36,863 nt of DNA from Oscillospiraceae bacterium (GTDB lineage Bacteria > Bacillota > Clostridia > Oscillospirales > CAG-382): NCBI GenBank assembly GCA_015064955.1, contig SVRD01000017.1, positions 1-36,863 on the forward strand, in the 5' to 3' direction. Shown here one piece after another: positions 1 to 7,860 of this stretch (its first letter is position 1; the number at the start of each line of letters is the position of its first letter). A program made the translations under genes and the position numbers. The notes beneath the pieces were generated by a model, which made no database searches, was not told where the DNA came from, and saw only the letters and a list, made by a program, of their open reading frames with translations.

Positions 1-264
1 CAGTGATAAATCGCCTTAAAACCGTCATTTTTGCACAATACTGCATCAAAAAACTGCGATATACACTCGTATTATCGCAGTTTTTTTCTTTGTCTTGTAA
101 CAAAACTATCAGGTTTTAAGGTGCAAAGCAGTTTTGACCGTATCCGATTTGCCTTGCAACGACGGCAAAAAACGAAGGAATACGTCCGTATTTCAAGGCT
201 TTTTGACTATGTTGCAGGGTGAAGCGGTAGGACAAAACCGTTTTCTCACTATGACGCATCGCCC
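1..264 (+). repeat. MITE-like repeat, copy 1 (left end cut by window edge)
   Basis: This stretch matches the reverse complement of 26085-26251 over nearly its whole length. The right end carries the terminal repeat at 246-264 (its complement reads GGGCGATGCGTCATAGTGA), and the left terminal repeat is cut off by the window edge. A central palindrome at about 47-86 (arms ACTGCGATA and TATCGCAGT followed by a T-run) could act as a terminator. Relative to copy 2, this copy has about 109 extra bases (near 136-244) with their own small hairpin (AATACG/CGTATT). The short reading frames here are not convincing genes. Confidence 0.75.
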
Positions 265-270
265 AACGTT

Positions 271-314
271 TTCGCTTCTTTTTATTTCTTTTTTCGCTTC
301 TTTTTATTTCTTTT
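271..314. repeat. 22-bp tandem duplication
   Basis: Two exact head-to-tail copies of a 22-base T-rich unit starting TTCGCTTC lie at 271-292 and 293-314. The second copy supplies the lysine-rich 3' end of the membrane protein gene on the minus strand, so the duplication sits across its stop codon. Confidence 0.7.
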
Positions 315-846
315 TGATATCGAGCCTTATCATACCGATGATTATGGATATCATCGCCAGAATCTCGCAAATAACTCCGCCGATAGCAAGATTTACAATA
401 TTGTAAATCAGCCACGAGGGCGAGCTGACAAGTCCGAGCCTGCGGACCGCCTTTGCATCGGACAGATAAAAGCCGATTCCCGATGCGATCATACCGATTA
501 TCGGCAGAAACTCGATGATGAAATTAACTGCCGTCGGTTCCTTTTCAAAAACCGTAAAGGTGAGCAGATAGGAAACGAGATACAAAACGCCAAAGCCGTA
601 TACCCAAATCACCTTGTCCGCACGGAAAAACGATTTGTTTGCAAATACGATAGCTCTTGCCGCACCGATAAGATTGAGCAATCCGCCGACTATCGCGCCG
701 ATCATAAACATATTGACTGCGAAAAGCGACGCGCCGAAGAACTGCATAATAATTATATTTCGTTGTTTTTTCTGTTGAAACGACAGAATATTCAAAGCCA
801 TCGCAACAATGCCTATAGACTGTGCGATAATATCGTAGCTACTCAT
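304..846 (-). CDS. YgjV-type inner-membrane protein
   Basis: This is a 180-residue hydrophobic protein with about five or six predicted membrane segments and a short basic tail (DIKKK). The pattern resembles the YgjV family of small bacterial membrane proteins, whose function is unknown. I start it at the ATG ending at 846 because GAGGTG lies just upstream; a longer frame begins at 882 but has no ribosome site. A promoter (TTGCAA/N17/TAAAAT) lies at 873-901. The gene is divergent from the HD phosphohydrolase gene, and the two promoters lie back to back. The 3' end runs into a 22-bp tandem duplication next to the MITE-like repeat, so the original C-terminus may have been altered. Family assignment rests on overall hydrophobic pattern and length. 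Confidence 0.7.
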   Translation of the reverse strand: MSSYDIIAQSIGIVAMALNILSFQQKKQRNIIIMQFFGASLFAVNMFMIGAIVGGLLNLIGAARAIVFANKSFFRADKVIWVYGFGVLYLVSYLLTFTVFEKEPTAVNFIIEFLPIIGMIASGIGFYLSDAKAVRRLGLVSSPSWLIYNIVNLAIGGVICEILAMISIIIGMIRLDIKKK

Positions 847-872
847 AAGCACCTCGTAATTCCTTCTGCGGT

Positions 873-901
873 ATTTTACCACACGCTAAATAAAATTGCA
901 A
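873..901 (-). promoter_or_regulatory. SigA promoter for the YgjV-type gene
   Basis: On the minus strand, TTGCAA (896-901), a 17-base spacer and TAAAAT (873-878). The -35 element is half of a perfect 12-base palindrome, TGCAATATTGCA (897-908), whose other half is the -35 of the divergent promoter. Confidence 0.55.
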
Positions 902-903
902 TA

Positions 904-932
904 TTGCACAACAACGAATTTTGTGTTAAAAT
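904..932 (+). promoter_or_regulatory. SigA-like promoter for the HD/HAD/TPK operon
   Basis: TTGCAC (904-909), 17-base spacer, TAAAAT (927-932). The predicted transcript would start near 939, right at the ribosome binding site, so the leader would be very short. This makes the call tentative. Confidence 0.4.
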
Positions 933-950
933 GTAAAAGAGGTGAGAAAA

Positions 951-2147
951 ATGAGTTACAGTCAGCTTCCCGAAGGCATAGCAAAACGAATCGAAGACGA
1001 CAATAAAAACGGCGTCGATCTGAAGCTCGCGTTTGATTATAACAACGCGATAAGACGCGACAGCGGGCACGACCATCCCACCCTTTTACGTAACGCGTTT
1101 ATACGCGATGCCGAAAAAATACTGCACTGTCCGTTCTACAACCGCTATGCAGATAAAACTCAGGTGTTTTCGTTTTATAAAAACGACGATATTACCCGCC
1201 GTGCGCTTCACGTTCAGCTTGTTTCGCGTATTGCGAGAACCATCGGCAGATCACTGAAGCTCGATTTGGATCTTATCGAGGCGATCTCGCTCGGTCACGA
1301 TATAGGCCACACACCATTCGGCCATGCGGGCGAGGAATTCCTCGACGGACTTTTTTACGAATATGCAGGCAGGCATTTCAGCCACAATATCCATTCGGTT
1401 CGCGTGCTTGACGAGATATTTCCATTGAATCTCACTCTCCAGACCTTGAACGGCATAGCCTCGCACGATGGCGAAATGGAGCTTCCTGTCTATACCCCGC
1501 GCGAAATGAACAGCTTTTGTGAATTTGACAAAAGCATCGAGGACTGCTATATCGACAAAGCCAACGTTAAGAAGCTGATCCCATCGACTCTTGAGGGATG
1601 TGTTGTACGAATTTCGGACATTATTGCATATCTCGGCAAGGACAGACAGGACGCCGAACGTGCCGATGTCGATGCCGCCGAATTCGAGGACAGCATTATC
1701 GGCAAATACAACTCGGTTATAATAAACAACCTCACCGTAAATATTGTCGCAAACAGCTACGGCGCACCCTATATTAAAATGGACGACGATCATTTTGAGG
1801 CACTGAAAAAGGCAAAAAGCGACAATTACGCCAGAATTTACAAGGCAGACTCGGTAAAGGAAGCTTTTGACACCTTGGTCCGACCGATGATGCGCGAAAT
1901 TTTCGAAAAACTGCTCGATGACCTTTTGAAAAATGATAAAACCTCGCCGATATTCAGGCATCATATCAGCTTTGTCGATAAGCCCTATTATGCGGAAAAG
2001 CGAAGAACGCCCTATGAATCCACCCCGCCCGAGCAGATAGTTGTCGACTATATCGCAAGCATGACCGACGATTATTTTATCGACCTGCATTCCCACCTCT
2101 TCCCCGACAGCAAGCACAAAATCGACTATATCGGATATTTCGATTGA
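951..2147 (+). CDS. HD-domain dGTP triphosphohydrolase-like protein
   Basis: This 398-residue protein has the HD metal-binding signature of the dGTPase family: a histidine near residue 87, HD at about 116-117 and the following GHTPFGH segment. Family members hydrolyse dNTPs to nucleoside and triphosphate, or act on related nucleotides, in the cytoplasm. I start at ATG 951 because AGAGGTGA lies five bases upstream; the in-frame GTG at 942 lies inside that ribosome site. It is the first gene of a three-gene run with the HAD hydrolase (11-base gap) and thiamine pyrophosphokinase (1-base overlap). All three handle phosphorylated metabolites, but a shared pathway is not evident. The exact substrate cannot be read from sequence; the dGTPase label is by family only. 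Confidence 0.85.
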   Translation: MSYSQLPEGIAKRIEDDNKNGVDLKLAFDYNNAIRRDSGHDHPTLLRNAFIRDAEKILHCPFYNRYADKTQVFSFYKNDDITRRALHVQLVSRIARTIGRSLKLDLDLIEAISLGHDIGHTPFGHAGEEFLDGLFYEYAGRHFSHNIHSVRVLDEIFPLNLTLQTLNGIASHDGEMELPVYTPREMNSFCEFDKSIEDCYIDKANVKKLIPSTLEGCVVRISDIIAYLGKDRQDAERADVDAAEFEDSIIGKYNSVIINNLTVNIVANSYGAPYIKMDDDHFEALKKAKSDNYARIYKADSVKEAFDTLVRPMMREIFEKLLDDLLKNDKTSPIFRHHISFVDKPYYAEKRRTPYESTPPEQIVVDYIASMTDDYFIDLHSHLFPDSKHKIDYIGYFD

Positions 2148-2158
2148 AAGGACCGAAT

Positions 2159-2812
2159 ATGATCAAAGCCGCAATATTTGACGTCGACGGCACGTTGCTC
2201 GACACAATGCCCTTTTGGGCAACGGTCGGTTCGCGTATGATCGGCAGACTCGGATTTGAGCCGGTCGAACAGCTCGACGAGAATATACTTTTTATGACAC
2301 TCGAGGAAAGCTGTGCTTTTATAAAAAAGACCTATAACCTTTCCGAATCGGTGACCGAAATAAAGGAAGCCGTTGTCAAAGAGGTTGCCGATTATTACCT
2401 TCACGAAGCGAAGGCAAAGAATGGTATGCCCGAGCTTTTGCAATATTTCAAAGAAAACTGTATCAAAATGGCGATCGCCACCGCAGGCGACAAGCGTTTG
2501 GTACGTGCGGCTTTTATACGTTTGGGGCTGGACGGTTATTTCGAGGAAATTTTCACCTGCTCGGAGCTTGATCTGAACAAGGAAAGCGCGGATATATATC
2601 TGCACGCGGCGAGTGCTTTGGGATCGTCACCAAACGAGACCGCTGTTTTCGAGGACATTTTGCGCGCGGTACGCTCGGCAAAGAGCGCAGGATTTATCAC
2701 TGTCGCGATCGAGGACAGCGAAAGCGAATGTGACAGAGAGGAAATAAAGCTAATATCCGATTTTTATGTCTCGACGCGTGAAGAAATTTTGGATATTCGG
2801 GAGAAGCTTTGA
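2159..2812 (+). CDS. HAD-superfamily hydrolase, beta-phosphoglucomutase-like
   Basis: A 217-residue haloacid dehalogenase-fold protein. Motif I is FDVDGT, with the nucleophile Asp8 and acid/base Asp10. A helical cap follows, then motif II (ATAG, about residue 105), the motif III lysine in NKES, and a motif IV region reading VFEDILRAVRSAKSAG. This layout is typical of the phosphatase/phosphoglucomutase branch with a C1 cap. Start at ATG 2159 follows AAAGGA; an upstream TTG at 2144 overlaps the previous stop but has no ribosome site. The stop overlaps the next start by one base (TGATG), so thiamine pyrophosphokinase is translationally coupled. Substrate is unknown; clearing a phosphorylated by-product for either neighbour is possible. 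Confidence 0.85.
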   Translation: MIKAAIFDVDGTLLDTMPFWATVGSRMIGRLGFEPVEQLDENILFMTLEESCAFIKKTYNLSESVTEIKEAVVKEVADYYLHEAKAKNGMPELLQYFKENCIKMAIATAGDKRLVRAAFIRLGLDGYFEEIFTCSELDLNKESADIYLHAASALGSSPNETAVFEDILRAVRSAKSAGFITVAIEDSESECDREEIKLISDFYVSTREEILDIREKL

Positions 2813-3438
2813 TGAAAAGATGTGTAATAATCGGCGGTGCGCCGATAAACGACTACAACCGAATAAAAGAATATCTCTCCGAAAACGACTGCTTTATTTA
2901 TTGCGACAGCGGATTGAAGCACGAAAGCCCGCTCGGCTTTGCACCCGAGCTGATAGTCGGGGATTTCGATTCGCACGATTGCCCGAAAACCGATTGCGAA
3001 ATTATAAAGCTTCCTCGCGAAAAGGACGATACCGACACCTTTTTCGCCGCGAAGGAGGCACTGAAGCGCGGATTTGACGATTTTTTGCTTGTCGGCGTTA
3101 TCGGCGGCAGACTCGACCATTCGCTGTGTAACGTTTCGATACTTTTATATCTCGAAAGTTTCGGAAAATCCGCGAAAATAATCGATGATTACTCAGAAAT
3201 GGAGATCGTGTCCGATAACACCGCGTATATCGAGGACTCTTTCCCCTATTTTTCATTGATTGCAATCGACGGTACTGCAAAGAAGGTAAGCATAAAGAAC
3301 GCCAAGTTTCCGCTCGAAAATGCCGAAATAACACCCGAATATCAATACGGTGTCTCCAACGAGGTGACAAAGGGCAAAACGGCATCGGTTTCGGTCGGCG
3401 ACGGCAAGCTGTTGCTTATAAAAATAGCAAAGGAATAA
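2812..3438 (+). CDS. thiN: Thiamine pyrophosphokinase
   Basis: A 208-residue protein carrying the signature blocks of bacterial thiamine diphosphokinase: GDFDS (50-54), KDDTDT (71-76) and GGRLDH (98-103). The enzyme transfers pyrophosphate from ATP to thiamine to give thiamine diphosphate, the cofactor of 2-oxoacid enzymes and transketolase. The C-terminal part is beta-rich, as expected for the thiamine-binding domain. The ATG overlaps the HAD stop codon. In many Firmicutes this gene follows rpe and rsgA; here it sits behind HD and HAD hydrolases. I saw no TPP riboswitch upstream of the operon. A strong terminator follows at 3445-3476. Confidence 0.92.
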   Translation: MKRCVIIGGAPINDYNRIKEYLSENDCFIYCDSGLKHESPLGFAPELIVGDFDSHDCPKTDCEIIKLPREKDDTDTFFAAKEALKRGFDDFLLVGVIGGRLDHSLCNVSILLYLESFGKSAKIIDDYSEMEIVSDNTAYIEDSFPYFSLIAIDGTAKKVSIKNAKFPLENAEITPEYQYGVSNEVTKGKTASVSVGDGKLLLIKIAKE

Positions 3439-3444
3439 AAATAA

Positions 3445-3476
3445 CCGGCATCACGCAAATCGATGCCGGATTTTTT
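3445..3476. terminator. Bidirectional intrinsic terminator
   Basis: Stem CCGGCATC/GATGCCGG with a 9-base loop, followed by T6 on the plus strand and a T-rich tract (TTATTTTTATT) on the minus strand. It separates the convergent thiamine pyrophosphokinase and membrane-protein genes. Confidence 0.85.
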
Positions 3477-4041
3477 ATTTTGCCTCGATATCCTCGAGCT
3501 CAAAAAAACTTGAATTGTATAAAAGGACCGCCCGATTCGGACGTTTGTCGCGAACAACCGCATAGAAAACGTCGTCCTTACTGAAAATGCTCGATTCCTC
3601 TTTGGATATTACCTTTCTTCCGAAGCGCGAGAGATACATGGCCTGTTCGATAACATATCTGTATCCGCGGTGAGTATATCTGTACTTGATTTCCTCTCTT
3701 ATATCGACAACGGTATCGGTAACGACGCTGTATTCGCCGTTTGAAAGTCTTTTTAAATCCCTCCAATAAAAATATAACGAAAGCAAAAGAGATAATACCG
3801 GCAGAGAAAAAAGAATTATATTGACAATGCTCTTCCATTCGTCCCTGAACGCATCGCCGATTTCAAAAATAAATACAAACAAAGATACAAACAGCAGCAA
3901 AACAAAGGAAATAAGGAATCCGCCGATAAGGTTCCCCTTTGCTTCTCCTGCGAGCGCATCATAAAGCATTCTTACCGAAAGCTTTCTTTTACCCTCTCCC
4001 TGTTGTTCGCCCAATGTGCTTTTGCTAACGTAATTTGCCAT
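3475..4041 (-). CDS. Hypothetical two-helix membrane protein
   Basis: A 188-residue protein I do not recognise. Residues about 1-35 are soluble and charged. Two hydrophobic stretches follow (about 38-60 and 70-92), then a cytosolic or extracytosolic domain of about 95 residues rich in Arg and Glu. The start is well supported: GGAGG lies nine bases before the ATG. The gene lies downstream of the XRE-TPR regulator on the same strand with a 33-base gap, so the two may be co-transcribed. The layout suggests a small membrane-anchored sensor or accessory protein, but nothing identifies a function. Confidence 0.75.
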   Translation of the reverse strand: MANYVSKSTLGEQQGEGKRKLSVRMLYDALAGEAKGNLIGGFLISFVLLLFVSLFVFIFEIGDAFRDEWKSIVNIILFSLPVLSLLLSLYFYWRDLKRLSNGEYSVVTDTVVDIREEIKYRYTHRGYRYVIEQAMYLSRFGRKVISKEESSIFSKDDVFYAVVRDKRPNRAVLLYNSSFFELEDIEAK

Positions 4042-4074
4042 AACGCGATCCTCCGTTACTGCATTATAACCATT

Positions 4075-4893
4075 TTACGCTTCGCTGTCAACACTATGCT
4101 CGGTCATTCGTGCGATCTGCTTTTCAAAGAAATCGACGTAGTTTTCATAGAAATAGTTCGCGTCGGTCGTCGAGTCGCCGAGTATCGCGATAAGCGAAAG
4201 TGCGCGCTCGGTTTCGGCTATCGCTTGTCCGATATCGCCCCTTGCCTCGTAGCATTCCGCAAGATGCCACATCATCTGGATAAGATTCTCAAACGACACC
4301 CACTTTTGCTTTTCCGCCGCGTCGTATTTTTCCTCGCCGTTCAAAACGTAGGCTATCTCGGTCAGTCTTGTAAAATATATCTCGGGTATCTGCTCTATCG
4401 CCATTTTCGCGCTTTGGAGATCACCCTTTGCCTTATATGCATAAGCCATAAAACGCAGTGAATCGTATTTGATGCTGTAATCGGTCGATTTTTCGATAAG
4501 CTTGCTTGCGATCCCGATCGCTTCGTCGGGATTGTTTGAATAATCGATAACGTAAAGCAGATTATTAAGAAGTATATCGTTTTCGGGGTACTTGCGGAGC
4601 CCGTCCTCGAGAATACGGCGGCTTTTCTCGGGATCGCTCTGACGGTATTTATAAGCCTCGTCGGCAATACCCTCTACCGCCGCTTCGATTTCGGCGAGGT
4701 TGAAATCAAAAAGCTCGTCCATTGTGATTCCGAAATAGCTTGCAAGCATAGGCGCGAGCGTTATATCAGGGAGTGCGATGTTGTTTTCCCACTTGCTGAC
4801 CGCCTGAAAGGAGATTCCGATACTTGTCGCAAGCTGCTCCTGTGTTATTCCGCGCTGTTTTCTCAATTCTCTGATTTTGTTGCCTATATTCAT
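4075..4893 (-). CDS. XRE-family regulator with TPR-like domain
   Basis: A 272-residue protein. Residues 3-60 form a Cro/C1-type helix-turn-helix (IRELRKQRGITQEQLA...ISFQAVSKWENN). The rest is helical, with repeated paired helices like tetratricopeptide repeats. This architecture is common in Firmicutes, where the TPR part often binds peptides or partner proteins. I start at ATG 4893 because the helix-turn-helix begins at residue 1 and a G-rich ribosome site (GGGG) precedes it. It is divergent from the serine hydrolase operon. A perfect 7+7 inverted repeat (CTTCAAC/GTTGAAG, 4972-4990) abuts the hydrolase -35 box and is a natural candidate for its operator; that link is inference. Confidence 0.85.
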   Translation of the reverse strand: MNIGNKIRELRKQRGITQEQLATSIGISFQAVSKWENNIALPDITLAPMLASYFGITMDELFDFNLAEIEAAVEGIADEAYKYRQSDPEKSRRILEDGLRKYPENDILLNNLLYVIDYSNNPDEAIGIASKLIEKSTDYSIKYDSLRFMAYAYKAKGDLQSAKMAIEQIPEIYFTRLTEIAYVLNGEEKYDAAEKQKWVSFENLIQMMWHLAECYEARGDIGQAIAETERALSLIAILGDSTTDANYFYENYVDFFEKQIARMTEHSVDSEA

Positions 4894-4923
4894 AAAAACC
4901 CCATTCAAATTTGTAGTTTTTAC

Positions 4924-4952
4924 AGTATAGCATTTAATTTTTCTTTTTGCAA
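4924..4952 (-). promoter_or_regulatory. SigA promoter for the XRE-TPR regulator
   Basis: On the minus strand: TTGCAA (4947-4952), 17-base spacer, TATACT (4924-4929), 30 bases ahead of the start codon. Confidence 0.65.
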
Positions 4953-4971
4953 TAACCTCACAAACGACATA

Positions 4972-5019
4972 CTTCAACCCTTAGTTGAAGTTGACAAACA
5001 GAGCTTGCCAAGCTATAAT
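4972..5019 (+). promoter_or_regulatory. Inverted-repeat operator and SigA promoter for the serine hydrolase operon
   Basis: Perfect consensus promoter TTGACA (4991-4996), 17-base spacer, TATAAT (5014-5019). An inverted repeat, CTTCAAC-N5-GTTGAAG (4972-4990), touches the upstream edge of the -35 box, a position suited to activation or to repression by a regulator. The divergent XRE-TPR protein is the nearest candidate. Confidence 0.7.
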
Positions 5020-5065
5020 CAAATCGAAAAGACAAAACAATTCTTGGCTTTCAAGGAGTAGAACT

Positions 5066-5974
5066 ATGCTTGACAGAGTAAAACGGCTTATCGAAGCATT
5101 AAAAGAAGAAAATACGGGAATCGAGTCGATCGCGCTTTGGCAGGACGGCGAAATGAAGCTTGTCCACCGCTTTGTTCCCGCAGGGCCGAGGCTGATTTAT
5201 TCCCATACAAAAAGCTTTATCTCCACCGCGGCGGGCGTTGCAATCGACGAGGGCTTGCTCACTCTCGATACAAAATTGGTTTCTCTGTTTCCCGAATACG
5301 CAAGTATAATCACCGACGGGCGAGTAAAGGAAATAACACTTCGACACCTGCTCACAATGAGCTCGGGGTTCGGAGGCGCGTTTCTGATGAGTGCAAACCG
5401 CAGAAAAGGCGAGGGCTATCCCGATTATATCGCTTATATGCTGAAAAAGGAGCTGAAATATGCTCCCGGCGAAAAATTCGTTTATTCCAATGCCGACACT
5501 CACCTTGCGGGCTGTATGGTCGAAAGAGCTTGCGGGAAGCCGCTTTTGCAATATTGCTATGACAAGATCTTCGCTCCGCTCGATATGGGATTTCCCGCTT
5601 GGGAGACCGACCCGAACGGAACCGCATTCGGCGGAAGCGGACTTTATCTCGATATAACCGAAATGATGAAGCTCGGCATACTCTATCTCAACAAGGGCAA
5701 TTACAACGGCAAGCAAGTCGTTTCTGAGAGTTGGGTCAAGCAGGCGGGAAGCAAACAGATCAATACGGGACACGAAGCAATTTGGAACAGCGGCTACGGA
5801 TATCAGTTCTGGACTGTCGGTCAGCGCGAAAACGCATTTCGTGCCGACGGTGCATACGGGCAGTTCTCTATCGTGCTTCCCGACGTAAATGCAGTGCTCG
5901 CAATTCAAAGCAGTGAGCAAAACAACGTTCAAAAATTCTGCGACAAGCTTATTGAATATGTGATCGAACTATGA
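5066..5974 (+). CDS. Class C beta-lactamase-like serine hydrolase
   Basis: A 302-residue member of the beta-lactamase/D-alanyl-D-alanine carboxypeptidase superfamily. It has SxxK as SHTK (nucleophile Ser46, Lys49), YxN as YSN (140-142), and DGAYGQ (261-266) in place of the KTG/HxG strand. No signal peptide or membrane segment is seen, so it is probably cytoplasmic, which argues against a role as a classical beta-lactamase or PBP; esterase or amidase activity is possible. The start at ATG 5066 follows AAGGAG; the frame stays open upstream to 4985 but runs through the promoter. The next gene overlaps by four bases (ATGA), so the two are translationally coupled and probably act on related substrates. 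Confidence 0.85.
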   Translation: MLDRVKRLIEALKEENTGIESIALWQDGEMKLVHRFVPAGPRLIYSHTKSFISTAAGVAIDEGLLTLDTKLVSLFPEYASIITDGRVKEITLRHLLTMSSGFGGAFLMSANRRKGEGYPDYIAYMLKKELKYAPGEKFVYSNADTHLAGCMVERACGKPLLQYCYDKIFAPLDMGFPAWETDPNGTAFGGSGLYLDITEMMKLGILYLNKGNYNGKQVVSESWVKQAGSKQINTGHEAIWNSGYGYQFWTVGQRENAFRADGAYGQFSIVLPDVNAVLAIQSSEQNNVQKFCDKLIEYVIEL

Positions 5975-7827
5975 AAATACTGATAATTACACGCGCTGAA
6001 AGCGATCTTACCGATATAATCAAACAAAGTTGTGATTGCGTCGTGCTCCCTCCCGAAAAGGTGACAGACGTTTTCGAATTTGATTCTGTCGCCGTTCTCG
6101 GCGGCACCGAGGACACACCGATAATGCTTTCGCCGTATCTTCGCGAATCACTCGAAGAATATGCCGACAGCGGCAAACCGCTGTTTCTTGAATATGTTTA
6201 TTCATTCCGTTGCGTATATTCTGCCCAACCGACAAGAATAAGCTGTGACAGACTTGTAGCGGCAAAAGATTTCGGTAGCGAGATACGCGAAAACGAGCTT
6301 TTGGACAGCCATTATAATCTATATATCCGTCCGCATTTTCTCATGCCCGACACCGAAATATTGCTTTATTACCGCAAATACACCCCCGCACACGACAGAT
6401 TGAGGGAAAACAGTGAAAGAAACGACCCCGCTATGTTCAAATACGGCAATATTCTTCACACCGCATTCCGTATTTGTGATTGGTTGAAGGGTGCATTCGC
6501 TCCCAAAACACGTTGGAACGCGGTAATCGACTATATTTTTCGTTTTTTGGGCATCGAGCCGAAAGCAGCATATCCCGAAAACAGCCTTTCGGTGCGCGGC
6601 AACATAGGCGATGATTTCGACTCCGAGCTTGACAGAAGTATTTCCGATGCGCTCGGATTTTTAAAAAGCTTTCTCGTCACTCCCGACGGCAAAAACGGGA
6701 TCCGCGAGGGCTTGAGCCACAACATTCACCCCGACGGAAAACGAATTACGGCAAGCGTTGTGCGTACCGACTGCACGGGTGAAGCGGCAGGTGCTTTTAT
6801 GCTTTCCGGCGACAGCGAGCTTATGGGTATCGCAGACAATATGCTTTCGCTTTGCTACGGCCCGCTTACAATCCACGGCGGAGAGTTCAACGGAATGGTG
6901 CGCTGGTCAGAGGAAGCTTGGAACGTTTGCTATCAGGACGACGTCGCCCGTGCGATATTGCCGACTTTGCTTTGCAGTTATTTCGGAATAAACGATAAAT
7001 ATCTGGAAAACGCGCTTCACGCATTGAAATTCCTTTGCGATACCACCGCAAAGGACGGCTTGCGCCCATTACGGACTGACGTGCTCGAATATCTCGGTGA
7101 GGACAAAAGTATTTCTTCGCTTTCGCAAACCGAGCACGGATATGCCAGCGCACACTACAATGCTTATTACAGCGGTGCGCTATTGCTCGGATACCTTAAT
7201 TGCAAGGATACTCGGTTCAAAGAATACGGAGTCAAGGGGTTGGAAACGCTTATGAGTCTTTACCCCGATACCGTGCGTGAGCACAGCGAAACGAGCGAGC
7301 TTTGCAGACTTATACTTCCCCTCTCGCTTTTGTATTTGACAACGCGTAACTCACGCCACCGCGAAATGCTTTACCGCGTATTCAATGACCTTTATAAATA
7401 CCGTCATAAATCCGGCGGTTTTGCCGAATGGGACAGCGGATACAAGGCGGTCTGCTTCAACAACGCAGGCGGAGAATGCTCGCTTCTTGCCGAAAACGGC
7501 GACCCTGTTGCCGATTTGCTTTATTCACTGAATTGGCTTCCGCTCGGATTTGCTCTCGCATACCACGCGACAGACGATATTCTTTTTTACAACGCGTGGA
7601 AGGATATATGCGAATTCTTTATAAAAGCACAGCTGTCGAATGAAAGCAACGAAGTAAAGGGTGCTTGGTGCAGAGGACTTGATATGGAACGCTTTGAATA
7701 CTTCGGCATCCCCCACGACGTAGGCTGGGGGCCCTGCTGTATCGAAACCGGCTGGACCGTCGCCGAAATCACAATGGGAATGATATTGGGCAAGCGTTTG
7801 TTTGGACAAAATCGAAAAGCAGAGTGA
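5971..7827 (+). CDS. Uncharacterised protein: GATase-like N-terminus plus alpha/alpha-toroid-like C-terminus
   Basis: A 618-residue protein with no signal peptide. Residues 1 to about 190 look like a Rossmann-type class I amidotransferase or ThuA-like fold: MKILIIT start, VAVLGGTED at about 40-50, then a strand ending in LEYVYSF. Residues about 215-610 are helical, with repeated aromatic and His/Trp-rich turns (WNVCYQDDVAR, GYASAHYNAYYSGAL, GWGPCCIETGW), suggesting an (alpha/alpha)6 barrel as in several glycosidase families. I cannot place it in a named GH family. It overlaps the serine hydrolase by four bases, so they are made together. A hydrolase acting on a carbohydrate-derived, acylated compound would fit both genes, but this is a guess. 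The stop codon lies in the left arm of the terminator. Confidence 0.75.
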   Translation: MKILIITRAESDLTDIIKQSCDCVVLPPEKVTDVFEFDSVAVLGGTEDTPIMLSPYLRESLEEYADSGKPLFLEYVYSFRCVYSAQPTRISCDRLVAAKDFGSEIRENELLDSHYNLYIRPHFLMPDTEILLYYRKYTPAHDRLRENSERNDPAMFKYGNILHTAFRICDWLKGAFAPKTRWNAVIDYIFRFLGIEPKAAYPENSLSVRGNIGDDFDSELDRSISDALGFLKSFLVTPDGKNGIREGLSHNIHPDGKRITASVVRTDCTGEAAGAFMLSGDSELMGIADNMLSLCYGPLTIHGGEFNGMVRWSEEAWNVCYQDDVARAILPTLLCSYFGINDKYLENALHALKFLCDTTAKDGLRPLRTDVLEYLGEDKSISSLSQTEHGYASAHYNAYYSGALLLGYLNCKDTRFKEYGVKGLETLMSLYPDTVREHSETSELCRLILPLSLLYLTTRNSRHREMLYRVFNDLYKYRHKSGGFAEWDSGYKAVCFNNAGGECSLLAENGDPVADLLYSLNWLPLGFALAYHATDDILFYNAWKDICEFFIKAQLSNESNEVKGAWCRGLDMERFEYFGIPHDVGWGPCCIETGWTVAEITMGMILGKRLFGQNRKAE

Positions 7828-7846
7828 TAATTCACTCTGCTTTTTC
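7818..7846. terminator. Bidirectional intrinsic terminator
   Basis: Stem AGCAGAGTGA (7818-7827) / TCACTCTGCT (7832-7841) with a 4-base loop, T-rich on the plus side and preceded by an A-run that serves the minus strand. The left arm includes the stop codon of the 618-residue protein. It closes both converging operons. Confidence 0.85.
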
Positions 7847-7860
7847 TTTTTATATTCGCT

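Noticed and set aside
31-406. Short frames in the first 400 bases on both strands
   Set aside because: They run across a non-coding repeat and the end of the YgjV-type gene, with no ribosome site or known motif.
850-950. TPP riboswitch for the thiamine pyrophosphokinase operon
   Set aside because: The leader is too short and none of the conserved TPP aptamer blocks is present.
1251-2117. A 288-codon frame antisense to the HD protein
   Set aside because: Shadow of a conserved gene, with no motif of its own.
5066-5974. Antibiotic-resistance beta-lactamase
   Set aside because: There is no export signal, and the HxG/KTG strand is replaced by DGAYG; it fits better with general serine hydrolases.
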